Of a DNA stretch of 64,000 nt, positions 13,860-33,599 are shown in pieces. The notes beneath the pieces were generated by a model. That model was not told the DNA's origin, ran no database searches, and saw only the letters and a list, made by a program, of their open reading frames with translations. Origin of the DNA: Spongilla lacustris (Eukaryota > Porifera > Demospongiae > Spongillida > Spongillidae); the NCBI GenBank assembly GCA_949361645.1, contig OX442436.1, forward strand, positions 1,091,179 through 1,155,178. The letters run 5' to 3'. The position numbers and the translations under genes were made by a program. Within the stretch, counting starts at the first letter, position 1. Each line of letters opens with the position of its first letter.

Positions 13860-14805
13860 TCTTATGTGGTGGTTCCACAAGCTGGGCCTACGCTATACAC
13901 CGTGTGTAAGTTGCATTTTGACCTGAAATGAATTGCATTTTAAAAGCCAACTCACAGGGAGCAATCCCAGTCTTCCGGTCATTTTGTTTGCAAAGTAGCG
14001 CGCATTCGGAATGACGTCGCTTTCGTGACGTTACATGTACAAATAGCTGAACGCGTACATGACATGGTACATAATATAATATGCCAACACACAAACACTC
14101 GCAAATAGATACGGCTGTTTTGGGTCCTTGTCTGAAATAAAGTGGGAAGCCACGCGCACAACACAAAGGTGCACTAAAGAACAGGAGGAAGGTGACGTAT
14201 GTTTTTGCTAGCAGTTTCCTCATATGCCATCTTTCTCTTGATATCAGCAATGCAATCTACACGGGAAAATGTGAGCACATCAATAACCAAATCACCGAGG
14301 TATGATGACAGTGGTACTGAGAGATTGCTACTGAGGAGGCTTGGAGTTGTGGTAAGAACAAGTACTACAATTTAATACATGCGTCACCCAGATACTACTG
14401 GCCATACAAAACATAATTTTAATTATTTCCAGAATGGTTCTGATACCAATCACAAAATTGTGTATAGGCCACCGCACCCAACCATATATATACATTCCTC
14501 CAAAATACAAACATCTTCCATTGCAGTATCTATCAGACCTATTTGACATACTGTGCCACATATGAATGGCCAGTCCAAAACTGCACTAAAGCTTCATAGC
14601 AGAGGGACCAGAGGGGCATCCGATTTAAGTACAGGCCTCATTTGAGCCTTTTTACAATCTGTACCTGATTGTTCTGTCCTAACCTTCCACTCCAGATCTC
14701 AAATAGTTCTGGACTAAGAAATGGTCAGACACAGGTTGCCAAAAAAATGGCAGTGTTGTGCTGTATTACTGATATGTATACTGCCAAGCTACTGCCATTA
14801 ATAAT
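13860..14805. other. Interval between kelch 5' end and kinesin 3' end
   Basis: Holds the upstream region of the kelch gene and the downstream region of the kinesin gene, both on the minus strand. No further gene is seen. A possible additional last kinesin exon here cannot be excluded, because the final kinesin codons overlap a GTAAGT motif. Confidence 0.45.
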
Positions 14806-22110
<7,305 letters not shown>

Positions 22111-22253
22111 ATTTACATGTACAGAGTTGTATCCTATATAAACAAATATTAACTATTTAAATTAGACGCGCATGCGTTTTAACATTAACACGAGCGCAAT
22201 GGAACTTTGATTTATTTAGAGCACATCATAACAGTCACCAGGCTCTCTCAGCT
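22111..22253. promoter_or_regulatory. Divergent (bidirectional) promoter of kinesin-13 and RanBP3
   Basis: Only 143 bp separate the two start codons, which point away from each other, so both promoters and 5' UTRs must lie here or overlap the genes. GCGCATGCG at 22168-22176 is the core of the palindromic NRF-1-type site that is common in bidirectional housekeeping promoters; binding is inference. No TATA box is placed convincingly for either gene. Confidence 0.6.
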
Positions 22254-25200
22254 ATGGCTTTTGCTGGGGAAAAGGTGGGGTCCGCTTTGCTCTCTGAAAT
22301 ACAGTTACCGAGCGACAGCTCTATGATGTTGCCTACATCAATTGTAGAGATCAGGGGAAACCCCAACAGATGCTACAACAGAAGCAAGCGAAGAAGAATG
22401 CAGGCCAGTTAAGCGGCCTGCAGTGTTTCGTGCATCAACGTTGAAACCTGCACCTTCGAAATTCGGTGAGCCAAGGTTACTGTGTGTTGATACAGATATA
22501 CAGCCTCTCCCTTAAAATAGATACGGCCTCTTATAGTGAGTCGAAAATGCCATCTGAAAGTAGTTCAACACCTCTAACAGGTACCCGACTCCTTTTTTGG
22601 ATGGTTTCTCAACTTTCGTGCTCAATAATCTTCAGGAGGATTTATGAAGCTGGACCGCCCGGATATCAAGCCCGTAACAGTGTCTGCGCTATCAATTTCC
22701 GCTGGAGTCAGTAGTAGTAGTAGTCTTGGGAAGACTGCGGACGGCAGCAACAGCACCACCACGGTTACTGTGACAGCCACCAAAGAAGCGGCAGCCAAGC
22801 ATGAGAACCCGTTCCTTCAGTTTTTGTCTGGCTCGCAGTAAGTTATTTGCTATGGTTACGCCAGCCGTTCAGATGTGTTCTTCCATGTGCGTGTTCTCAT
22901 TCATTATTTTATTTTTCTTGTTGAAGTGTGTGGCGCGGTTTTGTGTCAATGGTGAACTGTGATTATATGCAGCTGCTTAAATGTATTCCTTGACCACGTG
23001 TTTGAAACTTCCGTTTCGGCAGTGTTAGTAACTGTAAACCGTCCATTTCTTTACAATGCAGTTCAGTCGCGGGGTTTTCAACGTTCACCACTATTAACCA
23101 ACCAGGAGGATTTGCAACTAGCTCATCCACTTCTACCTGTGTGAGTTGTACGCATACGTGAGAATGGTTTGTGCAGACTGAATTTAATTCAAATTTTGTG
23201 GCATGCAACATTTAACCCTTTGTAACACACCATGGCATAAGTTTTTTTTTTTTTTTTTTTTTTTGTGTGTGTTAGTTAGCTTGAATTTTGGAACTGCATG
23301 TGTGTTCAGTTTTGGCTTAGTATATTTTTTACTCTGCGTGGGGCCACAAAAACACATGGTCTGCAAAAATGTGTTTAGGGTAACACTACACTACTTAGAT
23401 TGCTGCCTGTAGGTGGGTTTGTCTAGTAGCAACGAGAGGCTAGAGCAGTTGCATAGAGCAGTTGCAGTTGCTCTAGCAATGAGAGGCTATAGAGCAATTG
23501 CTTCAAAGCGTCTCTACTTGCCAGGGGATTGTATGCATTAATTACATGGAACAGTTTGAAAATAGCAGCTATGGAGATATACATGTGTGCATGCTGTATA
23601 GGTAAATGCTACCTCCCTCCCACATGCCCCCTGTGTAGTACTTCCTTCCCCTTTTCCCCCCCCCCCCTCCAAGTAACCAAAATAGAGTATTGGTTTAGCT
23701 TCATTGTGCATGCTGCCACCAAACACACACAACCACTTGGAGACACAAAGAACGGGGTGATGCTTAAATGCCCAATTGCTTAGAAACCTCCAGTCGCCTT
23801 TCCACTGAGTCTTTTACATAAACGTCTTTGGCTGTTTCGGACTCCCAATGACCATGCCGCTTGAATAGCCTGTCCCTCTACACCTACATTAGCTGCTACA
23901 GTGGCCCTGCCTGCCCGAAGGCTGTGCATGCTAAATAAAGTGGTGTAACTTAGCACACACACACACACACACACACACACAGTCCTCCTCAATCGCTCTC
24001 TGGCTTTTGTTGGAGTTAACCCACGAAACACAAATCCTTTGTATCTGCTTTCCTATTCCCCCCCATATGGAAATACCTTTCCATCATGGTTACTGGACAG
24101 GTTGGCAAACGGATACTCCATCCCGATATTGGTCTGTCTTACTAGATTGTACCCTAACCACCATGCTCTCAGTGTTGAAGGTGGTGTCATCACACCAGTT
24201 TAACTCACGCAGCGCATTGAACCCAGCAAAGGCCAACAGACAACCTGACCTCTGTCAGGGATGGCTCTGGCCCTGCTGCTTCCACCATGGCCTTCAACAT
24301 ATCGACCGTGATAGGGATAGGTTAACTTGTGTGGACTTTTGGTCTAGCCAATGTGCGCTTTAAACCTTCCAAGGTGGCTTGCACTAATGGTAACCCCCCC
24401 AATGGCTGCAGCCCTGCCAGCCCATGCAACCATGAAACAGCATGCACTGCCTCCTCTACTGCTGCCTTAGACCCTGCATGTGGACTCACTGAGGTGCTGC
24501 ATGTACAGCACCAGATGGACTTCCTTTACAGGAAAACGTGGCACCCTTCGTCGTGCATCAGCCCAGACCTTCCATCTCCGATATGCACCAAGATACTTCT
24601 TTGAAGTGCTGTCAGCCCCTAATCTTTAGCACTGTCGCAGGTAGTGCCTGGGCAAGCCTCTGTTGCTCAGGGTCCTCTAGATCGCTCAGCAAATGGCCAC
24701 ACGCCTGAGGAGAATACACCTTCCTTTGTTTCCTTCAACGCCCAATCCAGCCACCCTTCCGAGAGGGGTGGCTTTGCATCCACCTTCTCAATGCACTCCA
24801 TAGTTGCCGACATCTTGTCTGTCAACTGCTTGTTTATAGAACGGGGCTGGAGCTCGTTTCCTCTCCTCTTTAACGTGTACGATTCCTTTCTGATGGCGCT
24901 CCTTCCCAGCCTCAATGCTGTCTCTTCTTGACCCTGCCTGACAATCTTCATCTCCTCTTGTAATTGTTTCATGCCCTGGAGGAGTTGGTCTACTGCTTCC
25001 TTCTCCATTTCACACAACAAGGAAAAGGTTTGCAGCGCGTGCACGCAAGCTTAGAATGAACACTCATACTAAAGTACCAGCCTTTTAAAAAACCCAACCA
25101 CATGGCCCCAATCACGTGCTATACAACCAATCACATTTGGGAGGGAGCTAAATTTCTGCCTAATTCACTATGTCCGGACGTCAGAAATGTATATAACCTT

Positions 25201-27816
25201 CTGTTTCCTAAATATCACAAGTATTAAATAAAAACATTCTCTCTGAGAAAGTTAGTGGTATACAGGATTTGAAGGTAATGAAGGTGGAAACAAGGATTCA
25301 ATGATACGAAAAACAACATATGTTTAGCAATGTAAAATTGTGCTAAATATAGTTTCTTCATATCATTGAACCCTTGTTTCCTTCAAATCCTAGGATGGTT
25401 ACTGAATTGTTCTAGTTGTTAAAAATAAATACATTCTACTGTATGCAGTCACAGAGCTTCACACCCAGTTTAGAGCTACACAGACCAGCAACATCATGTT
25501 TTGTGGTTGTGGACCTTATGTATGTGCCTTTTTGGAATGCAGAAACGCAATATGGTAAGGACTTAAGTATTCTGTAAGGACCTGCATCTATTGTACGGTT
25601 GGCAGTCCTGGATGCTTGCAATAGTGCTAACTCCTCTTTTGAAGCCTGTTCCTGTTTCTGAATTCTGAGATTGTATTCTCTCATTATTGGTTCCCCAGGT
25701 ATGCACTGCTGGGTGCTTATTCTCAGAATTCGCTGGCTCGGGTTCAGGCCACAGTTAAGAACATCAATGTCCTTAAATATGGATCATCTTTCCATAAGAA
25801 CATCAATGTCCTTAAATATGGATCATCTTATACACTGCATGATTTTGTTAAACAAGACAATTAATCAAATAAACATTATGGCTCAACTGAAAACTGAATA
25901 ACCTGCATAATAATGAGGTTTTTAAATGATGTATGATGGATGTTGTTGTGGTAATACAGAGATGTACTTGACACATGTATCCTTATGTAAGGACTAATGA
26001 CATCCTTAGACATCCTTAAATAAGCTTAGATCACAACAACACAAGTTATTGACCATAAACACAACAAGAAATCTAAAACACTTGATTTTCCCTGAAAGTC
26101 AGCTATACTCTAAATTGGATTTGTAAATAAAATTAAAAAAACTTGTGGTTAAGTAGTTATTCACATACGCTTGAAAATGTTTACACACTGTTTTTATAAA
26201 TGTGTTTTAACACTGCGTCCGTGAAATTCGAATGTTTTTTGGTAGAACTCAACTTTTTAAAAATTAGTCGGAACGCCCCAATTGTCTGGAAAAGCATATT
26301 TTTTATACAGTTCAACTATCGCCAATACATTTGGCGTTGTTGTCTGCCTTATATCTATCATGGACACGGACCTGTATGTGTTCAAAGTGACGCGGTTTGA
26401 TGTTTTTCGGTTACGAAGCGCTGCTGGGGACACTTTTTTTCTAGACAATTAAGAGCCGCTTTAGATACGATTTTAAATGTCATTTGGTACGAATAGGAGC
26501 CCACAATGGATACTGTGTCGGCAGTTAGCTTAGTTCTTGTACAAAATTCACTTACAGTTATTCACCTCGTTCGAGGACTTACATAGATCAGTGTAGTTGA
26601 TTTATGTCTGGGTACGAGATAATCAAATAACCGGACGGGAACGAACAACGGGAGGAAAAAGGGCGGTGTTTTGTCTCACGTGGTGCATATTTATAGTAAC
26701 TTATCGTAGTGACGTATGTAACTCAGACTCGCGTGACGTCAATAAACACGTAAGATTACATTACCTATGGCCAAAATTAGGCATTTAGGTCCGGAGACGA
26801 GATCCAAAAGAGTTTTATTGCTTGTTTCTATGCTAACACGATAGGCTATTGCCAGAATTTGTTCAAGCGCTACCTATCCGATCCAGTTGAGCATGTCTAT
26901 GTTGTTTTTAAATTCTGAAACCTTGTCAGAAAAAAGTGTCCCTTTTCCGGTAACAGTCTTACCCTCTCGACTCTAAACAAACGCAGGTCCTCGGCGGAAG
27001 TGGTTACAAGGCTGAAAGTAGCCCTAACATCGTGTAGGGAGTTGAACTAATAGGTACACCGCTATTTGTGGCTATTGGAATCCTTCCGACTAATTTTCCA
27101 AAAAGTGAGTTCGACAAAATAGGCCAAAAAAACATTCGAATTTCACGGACGCGGTGTTAAAGTGATGAAGTACCACACTACTACATGTACATGTAGTTAC
27201 AACTTAGAGCTTCAGCAATCCAGTATGATTTCCCTTCTATTGCCTGGTTTGCATAGCGTGTGAGTGTGCCTGACCTCAATGTTAGAACATGCAGCGGCAA
27301 TAGTAGGAAGATCTCAATTTGCACGTTGCACTTAGCCACTGATCCAAAGACTTTGTAGGGAGAGGAATATGGTGCTTTGTAGGGAGAGGAATATGGTGCT
27401 TTGCCATCTAATTTAGGCAATGTGCCATGATACAACTTGTACTTGTAAAGTGCCTTGTCTTGCCAAACCGACCACCAAAGTCTGCTGCACCTACTGAACC
27501 AGGCTCATCTTTTACCTGCTAATAGACAAGGGGAATGGTCGCCTTGCAGGCCATTGCCAATTTCAATCCAAGGGGAGGGAGGCTGTTCCTTGCCACTGAA
27601 CCAGGCTGGTTGCATGCCAGTATATTGCTGTGTACTCTCATGGGATTAAATTGGATGAAGTAGTCAGCATAGGTCTTTTGTTGATCTTGGCCAGTTGAAG
27701 CGAGTGTTTCTACTACACCGATGTAGACAATAGAGGATGCCCATCACTTGAAGTACTTGATGTACCATCCATTCCAGTATTGCCATCGCGGGGCTGCATG
27801 TGTAATTGAGCAATAA

Positions 27817-27847
<31 letters not shown>

Positions 27848-29321
27848 TGTCTGTGGGTGTGGTATACATGTGTGTGTGGGTGTTGTGTGGGTGTGTTGTA
27901 TATGTGTTGTGTGGGTGTACATTGTTAACCAAAAGTGGATGAATGATGTAAGGGAATATAAAGTTGTGGAGTCACATAGGTTGTGTTTGCACGCCCACTG
28001 GTATTATTGTTTGCATGCCCACTGGTATTATATCGACCCTGTTGTGCTTTCATTAACACTTGGACACTTTGCTCCAAAGTAATCAATGCTTAGTCTATTT
28101 CCTCTCAACAGAATGGTCTGTTAACCATTAAATGAAGGTGTTTATTTGCTCATACCATTTACTAACAACACATAATATCATGTAATGCTTCCAGGCCAAT
28201 ATGATGTAATGCGTCCAGGCCAATATCATGTAATGCTTCCAGGCCAATATGATGTAATGCGTCCAGGCCAATATCATGTAATGCTTCCAGGCCAATATGA
28301 TGTAATGCTTCCAGGCCAATATCATGTAATGCTTCCAGGCCAATATGATGTGTACGAAGGAAAAGAAATGTTTTCAAGTCACAGCTGTAGTAGTGTAGTA
28401 GCCAAACTAATGTCCATCCAGAGCAGATATACATCTGCTAACAGTGTTGTTGCCTTTGTTCCACTCACAACACAATTTCGAACTAATGGACTCTTATGCC
28501 AAATTTTTATGCCAAATTTAGTCCTGTTTCTAAACTGGCACTTGGAATCGCACCTGTCCCTGGGCATGTGTAGCACACACACCACTGCAATAGGCCTGAT
28601 GCCTTTGCTGAAGTACTGGGCATGTGTAGCACACACACCACTGCAATAGTGCAGTGAAGTGGGAGTGCGGTTGTAATCATTGCGTGATTGTTGTACATAT
28701 ATTTCTAAATGGATGTCACGGAAACATGTGTCCAGATCTGCCAGAAATGTTGATAATTACTATGCAATGTGTGGGTGACTGAACTGACACATATACATTG
28801 ACTTGCATTTTGCTTACATTGCCTTTACATTGCCTTTACATTGCCTTATGTTGCCTTAACATTGCCTTATGTTGCCTTTACATTGCCTTATGTTGCCTTT
28901 ACATTGCCTTATGTTGCCTTAACGTTGCCTTAACATTGCCTTTACATTGCCTTATGTTGCCTTAACATTGCCTTATACATTTTTCCTCTCCATTCTGATA
29001 CAACACTTCACATGATGCCCTGTAACCAATCATTCCTCGCACCTCCAGTCGTTCTTAAAGCCCGCTGAGGCCAATGGAGAAGGTTCACCCAGTGACAAGG
29101 AGGGCAATGACGAGTCTGGAGGCACTGAGCCTGAAGCCCTCCAAGGTGGCCAGGGCAGCAACCTGATTGGTAGCCTTGGAGCAGCATCCATTCTTCCTGA
29201 GGTGCAGGTAGTGACGGGGGAGGAAGGAGAGAAACACGTCCTACAGGTGAGAGAGCTGTGGACAAGTCACACTGGTGTTCAGCACTGTTCTATTTGTAAG
29301 GTTTTGCAATTGTTCTTTAAA

Positions 29322-29374
<53 letters not shown>

Positions 29375-29379
29375 ACACA

Positions 29380-29426
<47 letters not shown>

Positions 29427-32400
29427 ACACACACACACACCACACACACACACCACACACACACATACACACACACCTCCCATTCATCTGATGTCCTGTA
29501 TGTGGGATGATTGCCCTGTATAACGGACAACTTTCTTAAGCACGATAAATCAACTGTCTGTGATGCATGGGTTTAAATTTTTTTAAAAGGTCCCATGGGA
29601 AGTGTGAGCAAATGACCTGTGTAAATGTGATATAAATTTGGTACATTTACACATATGTAAATAGTGCATACATACATGTATACCACATTTCATTTGCTCA
29701 CACTTGGCTATTGGAATAAATCCCCCAATTTATCATCTACTGGCTGAACACAGGTGACACACACAAATATGCCATATGCATGTACACAGGACATGCAACT
29801 AGGAAGTCAGGTTACAAACAGGTTCAGTATTACATCATCGGTAGATAACAAGTTCCAGTTGCTATAATGCATTACAATTCCTCCCACCTAAAGTTCCATA
29901 GAAGTCCATCTGCACTCAGCAGGATGAAGGAGGAATAGGAATGCCAGAGTCAGCTGAGGGGTTGGTCCCTACCCACCTCCTGGTCAGCTGAGGGGTTGGT
30001 CCCTACCTACCTCCTGGTTAGCTGAGGGGTTGGTCCCTACCCACCTCCTGGTTAGCTGGGGGGGTTGGTCCCTACCTACCTCCTGGTTAGCCAGGGTCAG
30101 CTGTGGGGGTTGGTCCCTACCTACCTCCTGGTCAGCTGAGGGGTTGGTCCCTACCTACCTCCTGGTTAGCTGGGGGGGTTGGTCCCTACCTACCTCCTGG
30201 TTAGCCAGGGTCAGCTGTGGGGGTTGGTCCCTACCCACCTCCTGGTTAGCTGAGGGGTTGGTCCCTACCCACCTCCTGGTCAGCTGGGGGGGTTGGTCCC
30301 TACCTACCTCCTGGTCAGCTGAGGGGTTGGTCCCTACCTACCTCCTGGTTAGCCAGGGTCAGCTGGGGGGGTTGGTCCCTACCCACCTCCTGGTTAGCTA
30401 AGGGGTTGGTCCCTACCTACCTCCTGGTTAGCTGAGGGGTTGGTCCCTACCTACCTCCTGGTTAGCTGAGGGGTTGGTCCCTACCCACCTCCTGGTTAGC
30501 TGGGGGGGTTGGTCCCTACCCACCTCCTGGTTAGCTGGGGGGGTTGGTCCCTACCCACCTCCTGGTTAGCTGGGGGGGTTGGTCCCTACCTACCTCCTGG
30601 TTAGCTGAGGGGTTGGTCCCTACCCACCTCCTGGTTAGCTAAGGGGTTGGTTCCTATCCACCTCCTGGTTAGCCCAGGGTCAGCTGAGGGGTTGGTTGGT
30701 CCCTACCTACACGTTTGTTCCAGACAATTTTAGGTGTGGCTGTTAAATATATCAACCTAACTTCACAGTAAGAATGTTTGTGGTGCTGTAACTCTTTGTA
30801 TAAGATAAGCCTGCAGTTCATTGAATTCTTCAAGGAAGGCAGTTTTTATATGTGGGCATGGGGACAGGAAGGCATTGGAAGGCATTACAATTTCAGTAGC
30901 TATGAGGTGCCATTCTTTTTACAGTGTAGCTTATATTGTATCCAACTTGGTGAGTTGACATTGACCAAGTGGGCAAAAAGGATGTGTAACAACACTAATA
31001 TTTCATTCATTTAAAGAATTAACACTTTGTTGGGGGGGGGGGGGGGCATAATTTAATAAGCACTTTCAACATCCTATCTATCAGTGCTTCTGTTTTGAAG
31101 ACAGGAATGGTTCAGCATGAACATGAAAGTGTCACTTTTCAGCTCTCCTCCCCCCCCCCATGAAGTCTTGCTAGAATACAGTAAACAACGGCTAATCAGA
31201 TAGTTCCAAATGATTAATACGTGGCTTCTAAGCCTTGGTGGGTGTAGTTGTTGACTTGGCCCCAGACCATATCACCCCTTGTGCAGAAACTGGTTTAGCT
31301 GCTGGGTAGGACCGCCATGTTTTAATCACCATGGTAACTATACACATGACAATATCAGGCGAATAAGAGCTAAAAGATGTCACTTGAGTGCTTGCAATAG
31401 CGTGCAGTTCAACTGCGGGTGGTAGGGTAGGTTCCTTCTTGCACGCACATAGCAGGACGTGTACAGTATGTCACAGTTTTATAAGCATAGAATATTTTGT
31501 GCGTGTGTGGTGAGTGATCCTTTCTTTGGTGTGAACATCTAACATCTTGCACCATCACGCACACCAGATGTCGGCACGCCTCTTCTTGTTGGACGCCACA
31601 AATCACACCTGGAGGGAGCGCGGTAGGGGTGAGCTGAGGCTGAACGACATCACTCGCAGAGAGGGAGACTTCCATTCAAGACTTGGCAAGTGCCTTTCTC
31701 CAACGGGCCTGTATTCACTTTCCAAGGTTCTCTCTAGTGATGCGAGCATCGGGCAGCTATCGTGTTCTCTTGAACACGTGTCTGTGGGCTGACATGAAGT
31801 GTGATAGGGCCAACCAGAAGAGCATCAGGATGGCTGCACAGGACGGTGACAAGATATCTGTTTTCCTGATTACGGTAGGTAAGTCTGTGCGTGGCTCAGG
31901 CTGTTGTATTTTGAGCTGTTGTATTTTGAGAGGGAGTTTGGAAGAGGGTACATGTCCCAGGTGTGCATGTGTTATGGAGGTAATGTGGTAGAGGGTATGT
32001 CCAGGGTGTGGATGTGTTATGGAGGGAGTGTGATAGAGGGTATGTCCCAGGTGTGTATGTGTTGTTGAGGTAATGTGATAGAGGGTATGTCCCAGGTGTG
32101 CATGTGTTGTTGAGGTAATGTGGTAGAGGGTATGTATGTGTTGTGGAGGTAATGTGGTAGAGGGTATGTCCCAGGTTGCATGTGTTGTGGAGGTAATGTA
32201 GTAGAGGGTATGTCCCGAAGGTATGTCCCACGTTGGCATGTGTTATGGAGGTAGTGTGATAGAGGGTACATGTCCCAGGTCTGACCCACACATTTTTGTT
32301 GTGATGTCATGTGAAGACCACACCATACACTAGGCAACACATTGCCTGCAAGGCACAAATGAATATGGGTAAAATTTTAGTTTACTGATGGTTTACTGAT

Positions 32401-33565
32401 GGATTACTGAACCTTTTACTTGAGTTGCACATTGCCTGCAACTCAAATGAATATGGGTAAAATTTTAGTTTACTGATGGGTTACTGAACCTTTTACTTGA
32501 GTTGCACATTGCCTGCAACTCAAATGAATATGGGTAAAATTTTAGTTTACTGATGGATTACTGATGGGTTACTGAACCTTTTACTTGAGTTGCACATTGC
32601 CTGCAACTCAAATGAATATGGGTAAAATTTACTGATGGTTTACTGATGGTTTACTGAACTTTTACTCGAGTTGCTGCTGGCCTTAATTAGAAGGCTCATG
32701 CACGCAATGTGAAGTGACCTTGCTGCACGTGTTATCAATAAAATCATCTACTGAGCGTGTAGCATATCCTTGGAGGTGACATTGATGCCTTTATGCTTTA
32801 CTTGGATACCTTTTGACAGACATAGTGTGCGGGTGGAATGCATTGGCACGGCCATATATGGTATAGTGAGGCTGTCTGCACTAATATAACATATACTAAT
32901 GTACTAATCTATGGCACGGCTATATCTAGGCCATTTGACACTCAAGTCACTGTTCAATTAGATCGCAATCCTATCGAACACTTGAATCTGTGGGAACAAT
33001 GACCCCTCCACTGTACTTGAGTGCCTTCATTGTGCTGCTCTTCATATGCTTAATTTTAAATTTAAAAAAGTTAGGATCCACTCAGAAGAATTCCAGGTTA
33101 GGTAACAACTGAAACACTAATAACTGTTGCCAAGACTTTGGATTACCACCAGGCAGGTGGGCCTGGTTGTTAATAGTGATGTCATCTGTCACTAAATTAG
33201 AGTGTGCAAATGTGTCCATCTACCATTTGTTTGCAGCTTCACAAGTGTATTCATGGTTTGGGAGGGGATTATGCTGCACGTGGTGTTATTTGAAGACCAA
33301 ATCAGATGTTTATGATGCACTGTGTATGAATTTGCTGATTGGTCTAACATTTCATTCACTGTTATGATTCAATTTGCAAACGTGTGTGGAATGCGGGGGA
33401 GGGAGTAATTGGGAATGTTCAGATGTGGCCTCCTGGGTACCAAAAAAAAAAAGAAGACAATGTGGACTGTGCGCATCTGGGATGGCACCATGCATGGCGT
33501 AGACAATATCCTCAGGCACAGATGTAGGCCATATGGCAGGGTCCAAGGATGTGTGTGTGTGTTGT

Positions 33566-33599
<34 letters not shown>

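Noticed and set aside
24007..24931. Plus-strand ORFs across the recombinase region
   Set aside because: Antisense shadows. The minus-strand translation contains the conserved recombinase boxes.
28185..28340. Possible CRISPR-like regularly spaced repeat
   Set aside because: Units are contiguous 24-bp tandem copies without unique spacers, in a eukaryotic intron.
31905..32290. Array with GAGGTAATG and GGGTATGTCC as copies of the RanBP3 exon 8 donor
   Set aside because: The real donor is ACGGTAGGTAAG and does not match the unit; resemblance is limited to GT-rich sequence.
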